A stretch of 35,755 bases of DNA from a virus. Within the stretch, counting starts at the first letter, position 1. Each line of letters begins with the position of its first letter. The DNA lies in the IMG/VR virus record IMGVR_UViG_3300031521_000209, positions 1-35,755 of that record, one strand, 5' to 3'. The notes beneath the pieces are model-generated. The model was not told the origin of the DNA. It searched no databases and was given only the letters and a program-made list of their open reading frames with translations. Positions 1 to 8,242 of this stretch are shown in pieces. The position numbers were made by a program, and so were the translations under genes.

Positions 1-51
1 ATATTCAATGACATAAGCAATATCACCTTAGTTATAAATGAAGTAGTATGA
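1..51 (+). CDS. 3' end of an upstream gene (partial), unknown
   Basis: An open frame runs from base 1 to a TGA at 49-51 and gives the C-terminal residues IFNDISNITLVINEVV. The stop overlaps the ATG of the next gene as ATGA, the junction type used throughout the window, which is why I call it real. By position just before a gpI-like tail gene it could be a baseplate (gpJ-like) protein, but 16 residues are too few to tell. Confidence 0.55.
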   Translation: MFNDISNITLVINEVV

Positions 52-845
52 TAAATTTGAAAAGCTTAATAGACTTGTTACCTATATATTTCAAGGATAG
101 GGACACATATAAAAATGAAGAAGAAGAAGGTATACTAGAAAGGTTCCTTCAGGTATGTGGTGATTACTTTAATGATGTTGTAACACCAGACATTGATAAC
201 ACTGTAAATTTAATAGATATTGATGCTACAGATGAGATTTACCTAAACTATATCTGGGAGTTATTTGGGTCTATACCATACGCATATGGCATACTAATTG
301 ACACTAGATTATGGGACACATACAGCAATATCAGTAAAAATCAAGAAGCTTGGTTAAAGGCCATTGAAGCATTACCACCAAGGGCTAATGCTAGAGACCT
401 ATTAAAGTTTGCCATTCCCTTATATAAGATACGTGGTACTATAAACTTCTACAGTGTCCTATTAAAGTTTTATGGGTACAAATGCATACTATCTGATCCA
501 ACAGGTGATTTTGTTAATCCTTACCCAGAGATTAGTTATTATGATAGTATACCTTACTATGATTCAGGTTTACTATACGACTCCAATGAAGTATATGATG
601 AATCAAAAAACTGTTTAAGTTGTGTGGGTATAAGCCTAAGCATATACGTATCACATGAGGTTGATTATATGACACCTGATTTCTTTAGTAGGTTATGCTC
701 TTTATTAAATAGGTTTAGGCCATTAAATGTTAAACCTTTTGATAAATCAAACATACTATTATATAATAGGTTACCAAGTGAGTTAGTTTATGATTATGAT
801 GACTACATAACTGATTACTACTTACAAAGCATGTTAAACATATAA
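48..845 (+). CDS. Tail/baseplate protein, P2 gpI-like
   Basis: This 265-residue protein is probably a baseplate component of a contractile or long-tailed virion. The N-terminus (LKSLIDLLPIYFKDRD, then short acidic helices) and the central segment around residues 95-145 (EAWLKAIEALPPRANARDLL, then PLYKIRGT and a short helix) resemble phage tail protein I, where an LYxIRGT motif marks the core. The C-terminal part holds three YDS/YDE repeats (about residues 165-190), which are common in tail proteins of Bacteroidota phages. It is ATGA-coupled to the upstream partial gene and followed after 19 bp by another structural gene. The family call is from motif memory; the baseplate role is an inference from context. 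Confidence 0.55.
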   Translation: MINLKSLIDLLPIYFKDRDTYKNEEEEGILERFLQVCGDYFNDVVTPDIDNTVNLIDIDATDEIYLNYIWELFGSIPYAYGILIDTRLWDTYSNISKNQEAWLKAIEALPPRANARDLLKFAIPLYKIRGTINFYSVLLKFYGYKCILSDPTGDFVNPYPEISYYDSIPYYDSGLLYDSNEVYDESKNCLSCVGISLSIYVSHEVDYMTPDFFSRLCSLLNRFRPLNVKPFDKSNILLYNRLPSELVYDYDDYITDYYLQSMLNI

Positions 846-864
846 CAAATTAATATAAAAATAT

Positions 865-2169
865 ATGAGTGTAGTACCATCACAAAAAAGATACAGGGAC
901 TTCAAGTCGCCTGTTGAGTCTAAAGATTCTGCTGAGTCTCTTGCAATATTAAGTGGGATAGGCCCAAAATTTGGTTTTGATTATGTACCTGTTACTACTA
1001 TAGTAGGGGATACTGTAAATATCACTATTAGGTCAATAGAGAATAGTTCTCCAGGTCTATCTCCTGGTATAAAGAACAGGTACCTTGTAGATAAACTCCA
1101 AAACATACTATACCCCAGGGGGGGAGTTATTACACCTGATGGTATATTAACCCTAGTAACTGAAGACCTTAATATGTCATTCAATAAGTTGGGTGCATCA
1201 GTATTTATGGAAGGTGAATTAGCCTATGTAGAGGCTGTAATAGTTGCTAATCATTCTTATATAGAGGAGGAAGGTTTATTAAACAGTACTTCATTTGAGT
1301 TAATAGTGAATACAGATGAAGTTTCTATATATGAAGTTACAAAACCAGCTTGGGGTATAAATTCTTGGTTATCTCATCCTTCATTATCTGTACTGGATAA
1401 AAAAACTGAGATAGTAGTAGGATTGTTAAAGGTTTATATTAATAACTCTAACACCACCTGTATACTGCCATATGACTACCAATGGCCTAATCCTATAAAC
1501 CTATCCCAGAATACATGGGAAGCTTTCACTACTAATTACATCAATTTTAAGAATGGTACTAATGATAGCCTAACAGATGTTAATGAGCAAATAGGTTCAC
1601 TATCTACTGCTTTATCTCAACAGGCTACTGAAATTGGTACCAATACAGAAAACATCAATGGTACGATATTATCTATTAGGGGTTACAAGAAAACTTGCCA
1701 AGTTCTTAATAATGGTGTAATGTTTTCCAGTAGTGGTCAATGGGACATGGTAGTTGGTGAAGAGCAATTTGTATATTCATTAGTTGGGCCGGGTCGTAGT
1801 GGCCATATAACTGGAAGGATGGCAATAAAGAGAGCAACTAACCCCCTCAATGAAGCACCCATAACCCTAACCTTTCCCTTAAGTACTGTACTTGACACAA
1901 CAAAGATATTTACTGATCTATATGGTAAAAACTCAGATAACATTGAAGATAACAATGTAGTAACCCTAAAAACATCTATGGGGGCAAATGCTATATATAA
2001 TTATGGCAGTGTAGTTGCTGTTAGTAGGTTAAATAAGAACCTAGTAGTACCAGGTCAATTATTCATAAATTCATCAAACCCAAGCAACCTTACTATATCC
2101 ATGTTGTTAGCTGAGTTTGATGTAACTGACATTGTAGACATATACTTCAATGGCAAGTTTCATTTCTAA
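865..2169 (+). CDS. Putative tail fibre or peripheral baseplate protein
   Basis: I do not recognise a specific family in this 434-residue protein. It is rich in beta-prone, Ser/Thr/Asn/Gly-containing segments, with one short heptad-like helix around residues 235-270 (DVNEQIGSLSTALSQQATEI) of the kind that trimerises phage fibres. The part after it (about 270-434) looks like a beta-rich terminal domain. There is no signal peptide or membrane segment. It is the last gene of the tail module and is followed directly by a hairpin terminator. An adhesin or fibre-like role is likely from composition and position only. The start follows an A-rich leader. Confidence 0.45.
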   Translation: MSVVPSQKRYRDFKSPVESKDSAESLAILSGIGPKFGFDYVPVTTIVGDTVNITIRSIENSSPGLSPGIKNRYLVDKLQNILYPRGGVITPDGILTLVTEDLNMSFNKLGASVFMEGELAYVEAVIVANHSYIEEEGLLNSTSFELIVNTDEVSIYEVTKPAWGINSWLSHPSLSVLDKKTEIVVGLLKVYINNSNTTCILPYDYQWPNPINLSQNTWEAFTTNYINFKNGTNDSLTDVNEQIGSLSTALSQQATEIGTNTENINGTILSIRGYKKTCQVLNNGVMFSSSGQWDMVVGEEQFVYSLVGPGRSGHITGRMAIKRATNPLNEAPITLTFPLSTVLDTTKIFTDLYGKNSDNIEDNNVVTLKTSMGANAIYNYGSVVAVSRLNKNLVVPGQLFINSSNPSNLTISMLLAEFDVTDIVDIYFNGKFHF

Positions 2170-2199
2170 ATAAAGAATAGTTGTTGTTTTGTTGATGTG

Positions 2200-2238
2200 G
2201 CGAAGGTTTGGGTTACTTTAACTCGGCCTTCGCTTTTT
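2200..2238 (+). terminator. Rho-independent-type terminator of the tail operon
   Basis: GCGAAGG (2200-2206) pairs with CCTTCGC (2227-2233) across a 20-nt loop and is followed by TTTTT. It ends the rightward tail transcript. Its 3' arm lies inside the last codons of the convergent minus-strand gene, whose TAA is at 2213-2215, so hairpin and coding sequence share bases. Confidence 0.7.
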
Positions 2239-2860
2239 CGACTGTTATTTCTATTTCTTTCCTTAATGCAGTAATAAAATTAGAGTGGGTCTTAGTCCTT
2301 GGTAAGTCAAAAAAATCTAATAACATAATAATGCTGGGTTTAGAGTTCTGAGTTTTCATCATATCTTTTATAAACTCAGGTGGATCATTCTGTACTTCAA
2401 ATAACAGGAATGCATCTGGGCTTAAATTATTACGCATAAATGTATATAACCTATCCATCCTGGCTTGTATTAATTCACTTTCTGAATGATCTTCAATAAG
2501 CTCTTTGCTATCATCAAATAAATCTTCCATACTTGTCAATGCTTGATAGTATTCTGACTGTTCAGTATAGGCCTTCCTAAGTAACCTATTTTTAAATGTC
2601 ATAAGTGAACTTATAAGGGTAGCCCTTAAATGTTCTTCACTATATTCCCCCTGATACTTATTAAATACATAAAGAAACTTATCCCAGAAATAAGATTGGA
2701 TAACATCATTGGGAACATTAAACCTTCTCTCATCCACATTTCTAGCCAACCTTTTAACTAAAGGTTTTAAGTTACGGTATAGCTTATTAAAAAGCATCTC
2801 ATCGTAATCCTCCATTACCTTCAACCTATGCAGTTCACTGCCATCACTATTTATTTCCAT
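2213..2860 (-). CDS. Sigma-70-like phage sigma factor (divergent)
   Basis: The protein has 215 residues from the ATG at 2858-2860. A longer frame would start with a TTG inside the promoter -7 box, so I rejected that start. Residues about 20-100 resemble sigma-70 region 2: a helix like LFNKLYRNLKPLVKRLAR, then DVIQSYFWDKFLYVFNKYQG and an arginine-rich helix (FKNRLLRKAY). This is the order of region 2.1-2.2 in ECF-type and phage sigma factors. The C-terminal third has helices that could act as a region 4 (SPDAFLLFE, then PSIIMLLDFFDL and NFITALRKEIE), but it is divergent. It is the only leftward gene here and has its own host-type promoter, so it may be made early and redirect host RNA polymerase to later genes. 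A general HTH regulator is the alternative. Confidence 0.5.
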   Translation of the reverse strand: MEINSDGSELHRLKVMEDYDEMLFNKLYRNLKPLVKRLARNVDERRFNVPNDVIQSYFWDKFLYVFNKYQGEYSEEHLRATLISSLMTFKNRLLRKAYTEQSEYYQALTSMEDLFDDSKELIEDHSESELIQARMDRLYTFMRNNLSPDAFLLFEVQNDPPEFIKDMMKTQNSKPSIIMLLDFFDLPRTKTHSNFITALRKEIEITVEKAKAELK

Positions 2861-2881
2861 ATTTGAATTATTAATTATTTG

Positions 2882-2911
2882 CAAATATAATACATATTTT
2901 TATATATGCAA
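2882..2911 (-). promoter_or_regulatory. Bacteroidota-type promoter for the sigma-like gene
   Basis: On the minus strand TTG (2909-2911) is followed after exactly 19 bp by TATATTTG (2889-2882), matching the Bacteroidota -33 TTG / -7 TAnnTTTG pattern. The leader CAAATAATTAATAATT then runs towards the ATG at 2860. The same -7 box plus leader occurs at 23522 and 29730 on the plus strand. Confidence 0.8.
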
Positions 2912-2915
2912 TGGA

Positions 2916-2981
2916 AAGCTAGCACAATTTTTCACCTTAGTAGTATACTTTATGTGGATTGATATTAGGAGATGCTAGCTT
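2916..2981. repeat. Inverted repeat AAGCTAGC / GCTAGCTT in the divergent intergenic region
   Basis: AAGCTAGC (2916-2923) and GCTAGCTT (2974-2981) are an 8-bp inverted pair with a 50-bp spacer, between the leftward sigma-like gene and the rightward replication operon. It could be an operator or a long-loop hairpin. No plus-strand TAnnTTTG box was found in this 180-bp gap, so the promoter of the helicase operon is not identified. Confidence 0.3.
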
Positions 2982-3040
2982 ATGTACACCTGAGTACTAC
3001 TATATACTATTATAATACAATAAACAACATTAACTCTAAC

Positions 3041-4474
3041 ATGAACAAGAAAGCTAGTACAAAAGAGAAGTTTTCATTTCTCCCGGAATTTCAATTAGAA
3101 GTATTAAGATATATTATAAAAGACCCGGATGGTGTAACAGCTTTACAAAAGGTTAAACCTAACTATCTAACACTTATTGAACACTCAATTATTGCAGAGG
3201 GTGTATTAACATTCTTTAAAAAACACAGTCGCATACCTAGTAAGCCAATCCTGAAAGAAACCATTAAAAGGGTATTAGAGAGTAAGAACTACCTTGATCT
3301 TGTAACACAAGAAGATGTACCTGAGATTAATAAAGTAGTTGATAACCTATACCACAACCCATTAAAAGACCCAGACATTATCAGGGAAGAGGTATTTAAG
3401 TTTGCTGCATACGTTGAGATGAAGAATCTCAGTGAGTCATTTGACTTAGAAAACTTTAGTCAGTATAGCGAGTATCAAAACAAGGTAAGTAAGATTATCC
3501 AAGAGGCTAGTCCTAAAAAGGTAGATAAACCTTTAATGATGGTAAAGGGTGTTATCAGCAGGCAATTAGATAGGCAGGCAAATCCTAATGTAGTACCAAC
3601 ACCATTCAGGCAACTTAATGAACTAACTAATGGTGGGGGTTATCCAAAGGGTTCAATTGTAGTACTACTTGATAAGGCTAAAGCTAAGAAATCATTCACA
3701 TTGGTTAATGCTGCTAGGGGTTATCTTAGGATGAAAAAAAATGTATTATATATTGATACTGAAAATGGTAAACGGGAAATTATGGACAGGATGATACAGT
3801 CTACCCTTAATAAAACTAAAAAGGAAATGTTTTCTGGTGAACATGATAAGTTAGAACAAAAACATGTTAGGAAATATAAACGAATAGGTTCTGAGTTTAT
3901 CGTTGAAAGGGTTGCTGCAATGATATCTGATGCTAATGATATCAAGGAAATTATACATACAGTTGAAAAGGAGTTGGGGATAAAGATACATGTATTAGTA
4001 TTAGATTATGCTGCTAAAATGGCATCCATAGGCAAACACAAAGATGACAATGATAGGCTATTTAATGTATATGTGGAATTACAAAACCTTGCACTAGAAG
4101 AAAACATAGAATCGGTTTGGACTGCTAACCATGTTACAAGGGAAGGATCTAAACATAAGGAAACTAGGTATGAGGAAAATGATATTGCATCTGCTATATC
4201 TATTGTAAGAAATGCACAAGCTATCATAGGACTTAACAGTACACAGGAAGAAGAAGACAATGAGATACAAAGGATGGAAATAGTAGTTCAAAGGGATGGT
4301 AAACCATTTGGTAGAGCACTATTCAACCTAAGTGTTGAAACACAAAGGATGAATGAATTTACAAAGGTTCAAAGGGAAGTATATGATAAAGAGTATGGAC
4401 CTAAACTAGAGGCATCAATAAAGAAGAAGGTAAGGGCTGGAACAAAAGATGTAAAGGGTAACGGAGATATTTAA
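3041..4474 (+). CDS. Replicative DNA helicase, DnaB/T4 gp41-like
   Basis: This is the hexameric RecA-fold helicase that unwinds the fork with the primase encoded next. I use the ATG at 3041 (477 residues), which has an A-rich leader (taaacaacattaactctaac). An upstream in-frame ATG at 2972 would add 23 Tyr/Asn-rich residues that look like leader. Domains are a helical N-terminal part (about 1-170) and a RecA core beginning NGGGYPKGSIVVLL. Walker B is VLVLDYAAKM, with the DY of DnaB, followed by a sensor-like ESVWTANHVTREGSK and an arginine-rich region near the C-terminus. The P-loop is unusual: DKAKAKKS keeps the Lys and Ser but replaces both conserved glycines. The gene opens the helicase-primase operon, 2 bp from the primase. 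Confidence 0.82.
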   Translation: MNKKASTKEKFSFLPEFQLEVLRYIIKDPDGVTALQKVKPNYLTLIEHSIIAEGVLTFFKKHSRIPSKPILKETIKRVLESKNYLDLVTQEDVPEINKVVDNLYHNPLKDPDIIREEVFKFAAYVEMKNLSESFDLENFSQYSEYQNKVSKIIQEASPKKVDKPLMMVKGVISRQLDRQANPNVVPTPFRQLNELTNGGGYPKGSIVVLLDKAKAKKSFTLVNAARGYLRMKKNVLYIDTENGKREIMDRMIQSTLNKTKKEMFSGEHDKLEQKHVRKYKRIGSEFIVERVAAMISDANDIKEIIHTVEKELGIKIHVLVLDYAAKMASIGKHKDDNDRLFNVYVELQNLALEENIESVWTANHVTREGSKHKETRYEENDIASAISIVRNAQAIIGLNSTQEEEDNEIQRMEIVVQRDGKPFGRALFNLSVETQRMNEFTKVQREVYDKEYGPKLEASIKKKVRAGTKDVKGNGDI

Positions 4475-4476
4475 TC

Positions 4477-5427
4477 ATGGCAAGATACAACAACCAATTT
4501 AAAGGACGACTAAAAGCATACCTGATCAAGCGATTGGGTATGTTTGACTATAAGCATGGTTGGATGAAAGGCAATTGCCCCTCATGTGAAAAAGAGTTTA
4601 AATTTGGGGTAAACATATCTCTGAATAGAACTAACTGTTTTGTATGTGGCTACAGTCCTTCACCCTTGGATATGGTAATGGACTTAGAAGGTCTTCATAC
4701 TTATGCTGAGACCCTAGACTTTTTAGATCATGGAGATTTTGAAGGCTATGAATTTAAAGAAGTTAAGGTAGAACTAAAGGAAAGAATTGATGTATATCTA
4801 CCTGATGGCTTCAGACTACTTAGTTTAGGTAAATCTCAATTAGCCAGGTCTGCAAGAAACTATATTAGTAAAAGGGGGTTTGATATAAAGAAAATGAGTC
4901 GTAAGGGCTGGGGCTATTCTAACAGTGAAAAGTATTTCGGTTACATCATAATACCCTTCTACTCCCACAATAAACTAATATACTTTAATGCAAGAAATTA
5001 TATGTCTACTGGCCCCCGGTATAATAACCCAGATACTGATGTAACTGGGGTAGGCAAGTCAATGATATGGTATAATAAAGATGCATTCTATATGTATAAA
5101 CAAGTTTATATACTAGAGGGTGCCTTTAATGCTGAAACATTGGGGGATAAAGCAACTGCATCTGGTGGCAAGTTTGTTTCAAGGTACCAGATAAATGATA
5201 TTATCAAATCACCTGTTGAACGAATAGTAATTGTATTAGACCCAGATGCTATTGATAAAGCAGTTGACTTGGCATTAAAACTGGTTGATTATAAAAGGGT
5301 GAAAGTAGTAATACTCCCAGATGGTGAGGATGCTAATTCTTTGGGTAAAAAGGAAACAATGAAACACATATACAAAGTTAGATACCAAAACAGGCAAGAT
5401 TTAATTAAACTAAAAAATGACTTATGA
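4477..5427 (+). CDS. DNA primase, DnaG-type (zinc finger plus TOPRIM)
   Basis: The primase makes RNA primers for lagging-strand synthesis. An N-terminal zinc-binding domain has CPSC (Cys34, Cys37) and CFVC (Cys54, Cys57). The centre (about 110-200) is a DnaG-like core with IIIPFYSHNKLIYFNAR. The TOPRIM domain follows, with the catalytic Glu in YILEGAFNAE (Glu214), the DxD in IVLDPDAID (Asp255/Asp257) and a later acidic LPDGEDANSLG. At 316 residues it is shorter than bacterial DnaG and lacks an obvious C-terminal helicase-binding domain, as in T4 gp61-type and other phage primases. It lies directly downstream of the helicase and is ATGA-coupled to the next small gene. Confidence 0.88.
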   Translation: MARYNNQFKGRLKAYLIKRLGMFDYKHGWMKGNCPSCEKEFKFGVNISLNRTNCFVCGYSPSPLDMVMDLEGLHTYAETLDFLDHGDFEGYEFKEVKVELKERIDVYLPDGFRLLSLGKSQLARSARNYISKRGFDIKKMSRKGWGYSNSEKYFGYIIIPFYSHNKLIYFNARNYMSTGPRYNNPDTDVTGVGKSMIWYNKDAFYMYKQVYILEGAFNAETLGDKATASGGKFVSRYQINDIIKSPVERIVIVLDPDAIDKAVDLALKLVDYKRVKVVILPDGEDANSLGKKETMKHIYKVRYQNRQDLIKLKNDL

Positions 5428-5705
5428 TACTCTGGAAAAAATACAAAGGGATAACTAAAGAATTAATAGATTCAGTGGGTTGGGAATTAGCAGGTGATAG
5501 TAGGTCTAGGTATTCTAATACTTTTATTGTAATGGTTAAATTTAAAAACAGTAAAGATCCATATGAGCCAAGGTTTGCTAATATAATAGCATGGGCTGAC
5601 AAACATGCATACCTTAACGCTAACGATCACGTATACCTTAACATAAATGGTATGTCTGGTTTAACTGAAGTATCCCATTACTCAAGAATAAACCTACCAA
5701 AATGA
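5424..5705 (+). CDS. Small protein, unknown (weak OB-fold resemblance)
   Basis: The 93-residue product matches no family I can name. It begins with WKKYKGITKELIDSVGWEL and then has a beta-strand-like stretch (NTFIVMVKF, ANIIAWADKHAYL, VYLNINGMSGLTEVSHY). The order 'strand, NIIAW, short helix, DxVYLNING' recalls the part of SSB-type OB folds where NIVAW precedes the KGxxVxVxG strand, but the length is short and I would not assign it. It overlaps both neighbours by 4 bp (ATGA), so it is translated with the primase and may be a replisome accessory factor. Confidence 0.7.
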   Translation: MILWKKYKGITKELIDSVGWELAGDSRSRYSNTFIVMVKFKNSKDPYEPRFANIIAWADKHAYLNANDHVYLNINGMSGLTEVSHYSRINLPK

Positions 5706-6520
5706 GAGACCCCTCTATACATATCAGAAAATCAAACCTAACCTGCCTACTAAAGGAGCATGGTCTTTCCCAAAAAGATATTGAAAGTATACTAACCCAG
5801 GCAAGGAAAATATCATGTGATAACAGGTCAGTATCAATTACCAATGACAAACTAAAGAAGGACTTAACCAGGGTACTTAAAAGTAGTAAGGGAGATACTA
5901 ACCTATTGGCTGACATCATATATTCAGTCCGAATAAAACTAAAACATAGGGGGATTAAAAAACTACATGAGACAGATAGGGACTGGCTACAATTAAAAGA
6001 ACTCACCAAACTGTGCAACCAGTTCTGTGAGGATTTTGAGTTAGATAAGCGGGCTGGTTATATAAAGTATATAAGTCTGGCCTTCCCTAAAATACAATCT
6101 ATGAGGGCTTACGTATCTAAGTTCATAAATATGTATGAAAGTATATGTTCTCAATATGAGGCAGTTGGAAAGCTTAAAGAGGATAAAAATCCTGAAGAAA
6201 CCCAGGAATTACATGACCTGTTTATATCTAAGGTTGCAGACAGGACAGGTATATTTGAAACTTACATGAACAATGATCAAAAGATGTTAGCATTCTATAA
6301 TGCAGGCAAGTTATGCAGAGAGCTGGGGGTAGACCCAAGTATTTTCATTGAAGCACAATTTGAGTCACTGGAATGGTGCAATGGTATCCCACAACCAGAA
6401 GCATTATATGGGGATAAAGCAAAAGAGAGATTAAACAAGTATTTATATCAAAACCAAATAACAGTTAAACCACAAGCCAGTAAGGATTTTTGGAAAGGCT
6501 TAAAAAACAGAACAGCATGA
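5702..6520 (+). CDS. Helical protein of the helicase-primase operon, unknown
   Basis: The 272-residue, predominantly helical, charged protein has no motif I recognise: no P-loop, Cys cluster or membrane segment. Its place between the primase and the UvsW-like helicase, translationally coupled on both sides, makes a helicase-loader or replisome-adaptor role (like T4 gp59) conceivable. That is context only, and no gp59 signature could be read. It overlaps the preceding gene as ATGA at 5702 and the next as ATGA at 6517. Confidence 0.75.
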   Translation: MRDPSIHIRKSNLTCLLKEHGLSQKDIESILTQARKISCDNRSVSITNDKLKKDLTRVLKSSKGDTNLLADIIYSVRIKLKHRGIKKLHETDRDWLQLKELTKLCNQFCEDFELDKRAGYIKYISLAFPKIQSMRAYVSKFINMYESICSQYEAVGKLKEDKNPEETQELHDLFISKVADRTGIFETYMNNDQKMLAFYNAGKLCRELGVDPSIFIEAQFESLEWCNGIPQPEALYGDKAKERLNKYLYQNQITVKPQASKDFWKGLKNRTA

Positions 6521-6726
6521 TGAGACACAAAAAATTTAAAGCAAAACTAGCTGAGATATCTGGTTACAAAACCACCTATGCTCAATTGAACCTAAGCCAA
6601 ACTATTAAAATCATGAGGGCAGTTAAGAAACTGTTTGGTGATATGAGCATGATTGAGTACCATGAACTAATAGAAAAGTTTCCTAATTTAGGAAAGGGTG
6701 CTGATTTTCATGATCTGCCATTCTGA
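6517..6726 (+). CDS. Small protein, unknown
   Basis: I chose the ATG at 6517, which makes an ATGA overlap with the previous stop. A longer frame from a TTG at 6490 lies inside the upstream gene and is less likely. The 69-residue product is basic at the N-terminus (MMRHKKFKAKLAEISGYKTTYAQLN) and has a short helix LSQTIKIMRAVKKLFGDM and an acidic middle. No family is recognised. It ends in a TGATG overlap with the SF2 helicase gene, so the two are translationally coupled. Confidence 0.65.
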   Translation: MMRHKKFKAKLAEISGYKTTYAQLNLSQTIKIMRAVKKLFGDMSMIEYHELIEKFPNLGKGADFHDLPF

Positions 6727-8207
6727 TGAAAAAAATAAACATAGAAATTATAAACTATAACCAGGGCCAGTTAGATGGTCCTATGGTTATTATGAATAAG
6801 CTATATGAAGAGTTTGGTATAAAACACCCAAATGCTTGGCATATAAAGATGGCTGGTGGTAGGGAATGGGATGGCATAGTACATTACATAACTGAGTATG
6901 GTAAATTCAAAATAGGTCTTTTACCCATAATCTATAAAAGGTTGGTTGAGTTAGAATATGAGGTTAAAGTTATTGATAACCGAGAACCCATAAGAATTGT
7001 ACCTAAGGTACCAAAGATGGTAGGTAATTTAAAACCAAGGCCACAACAAAGGCAGGTAATGGATGCTATCATAAATAACAAAGTTGGAGGTAAGCCATTC
7101 TATATAGGTACACAAAACTTAGCTGTTAACTTTGGTAAGTCAATGATAATGGCTGGACTATACCTTGCATTTAAAAAAGGTTTAAAAACCCTATTACTAA
7201 CTAATGATAAGGACTGGCTAGAACAATCAAGGTCTGAATTTAAGGACTTACTACCTGGTGAGAATATAACATTTGTACAGGGGGGTAAGGTATTTAACTG
7301 GGGCAACTTCTCTATAGGTATGGTACAATCAATATCAAGGAACCTGGGGAACTACCAAAAGGAGTTAAACAACATTGATATGTTACTTATTGATGAGGGT
7401 GACCTTATTGATAATAAAACATATAAGGGCGTAATTCAACACTTATGGGGAACATCAGTTAGGCTAATTTTCTCAGGTTCTATATACATGAGTAAGCTTA
7501 AGAAAGACCTGGTTCATAATATGAATATAAGGCAATTCGCTGGGGATGAACTAACTATCATCAAGTTAGATGAGATGATTAAAAAGGGGTACTCTACCCC
7601 AGTAATTGTGAAAATGGTCCCAACAGAGTATAACAAGGATAAGAAAAAACTGGGAGGCTATCCCGATGAGTATTCAAAAGTTATATCAACTAGCCAACAT
7701 GCTTATGGTGTATCCCTGGATAGGACAAGGTATAACTTACAATATGGTAGGACTCCCATGCTTATAGTAACCAAGTATATTGAGCATTGTGAAAAGCTTT
7801 ATTCTTATTATATGAGTTATATATCTTTACTAGAAAAGTCTGTAGGCAGGAAATTAGTAGTGAAAAGAGTTCACCATGATACTAAAGATAGGAAAAAGAT
7901 TTTATCTAACTTCAGAGATGGAAAAATTGACATCCTTATATCTAATACATTTATTGCCAGAGGGAAGAACTTCCCACTATTACAGTATATGCAGAATACT
8001 GCTAGCATGGACTCTAATGAAAAGACACTTCAGCTTATGGGTAGGTTGGTTAGAACACATGAGAGTAAGACTAAAACTTACTTAGATGATATTCAATACA
8101 ATGGTAAATATCTTTCAAAACATGCTAAGCACCGAAAAAACTATTATACTAAAGAGAACCTTAAAGTGATCATGTTAAATAGGTTAACACCCAAGAAGTC
8201 CTTATAA
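6726..8207 (+). CDS. SF2 helicase, UvsW-like
   Basis: This 493-residue ATP-dependent helicase probably remodels branched DNA (fork regression, D-loop and R-loop unwinding) as T4 UvsW does. The family N-terminal region (1-95) is followed by a Q-like motif LKPRPQQRQVMDAI, motif I NFGKSMIMAGLY, motif Ia LLLTNDKDWLEQ, motif II LLIDEGDLID (DEGD), motif III IFSGS, and in domain 2 ILISNTFIARGKNFP (motif V) and LQLMGRLVRT (motif VI QxxGRxxR). All catalytic motifs look intact. T4 UvsW is of similar length. It sits at the end of the helicase-primase operon and works with the UvsX/UvsY/gp46-47 genes downstream. Confidence 0.82.
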   Translation: MKKINIEIINYNQGQLDGPMVIMNKLYEEFGIKHPNAWHIKMAGGREWDGIVHYITEYGKFKIGLLPIIYKRLVELEYEVKVIDNREPIRIVPKVPKMVGNLKPRPQQRQVMDAIINNKVGGKPFYIGTQNLAVNFGKSMIMAGLYLAFKKGLKTLLLTNDKDWLEQSRSEFKDLLPGENITFVQGGKVFNWGNFSIGMVQSISRNLGNYQKELNNIDMLLIDEGDLIDNKTYKGVIQHLWGTSVRLIFSGSIYMSKLKKDLVHNMNIRQFAGDELTIIKLDEMIKKGYSTPVIVKMVPTEYNKDKKKLGGYPDEYSKVISTSQHAYGVSLDRTRYNLQYGRTPMLIVTKYIEHCEKLYSYYMSYISLLEKSVGRKLVVKRVHHDTKDRKKILSNFRDGKIDILISNTFIARGKNFPLLQYMQNTASMDSNEKTLQLMGRLVRTHESKTKTYLDDIQYNGKYLSKHAKHRKNYYTKENLKVIMLNRLTPKKSL

Positions 8208-8242
8208 AAACCCCAGGTACTACTAATTATAAACAAAACAAT

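Noticed and set aside
2861-2884. TTG start for the sigma-like gene
   Set aside because: The TTG is part of the promoter -7 box on the minus strand; the ATG at 2860 follows a proper leader.
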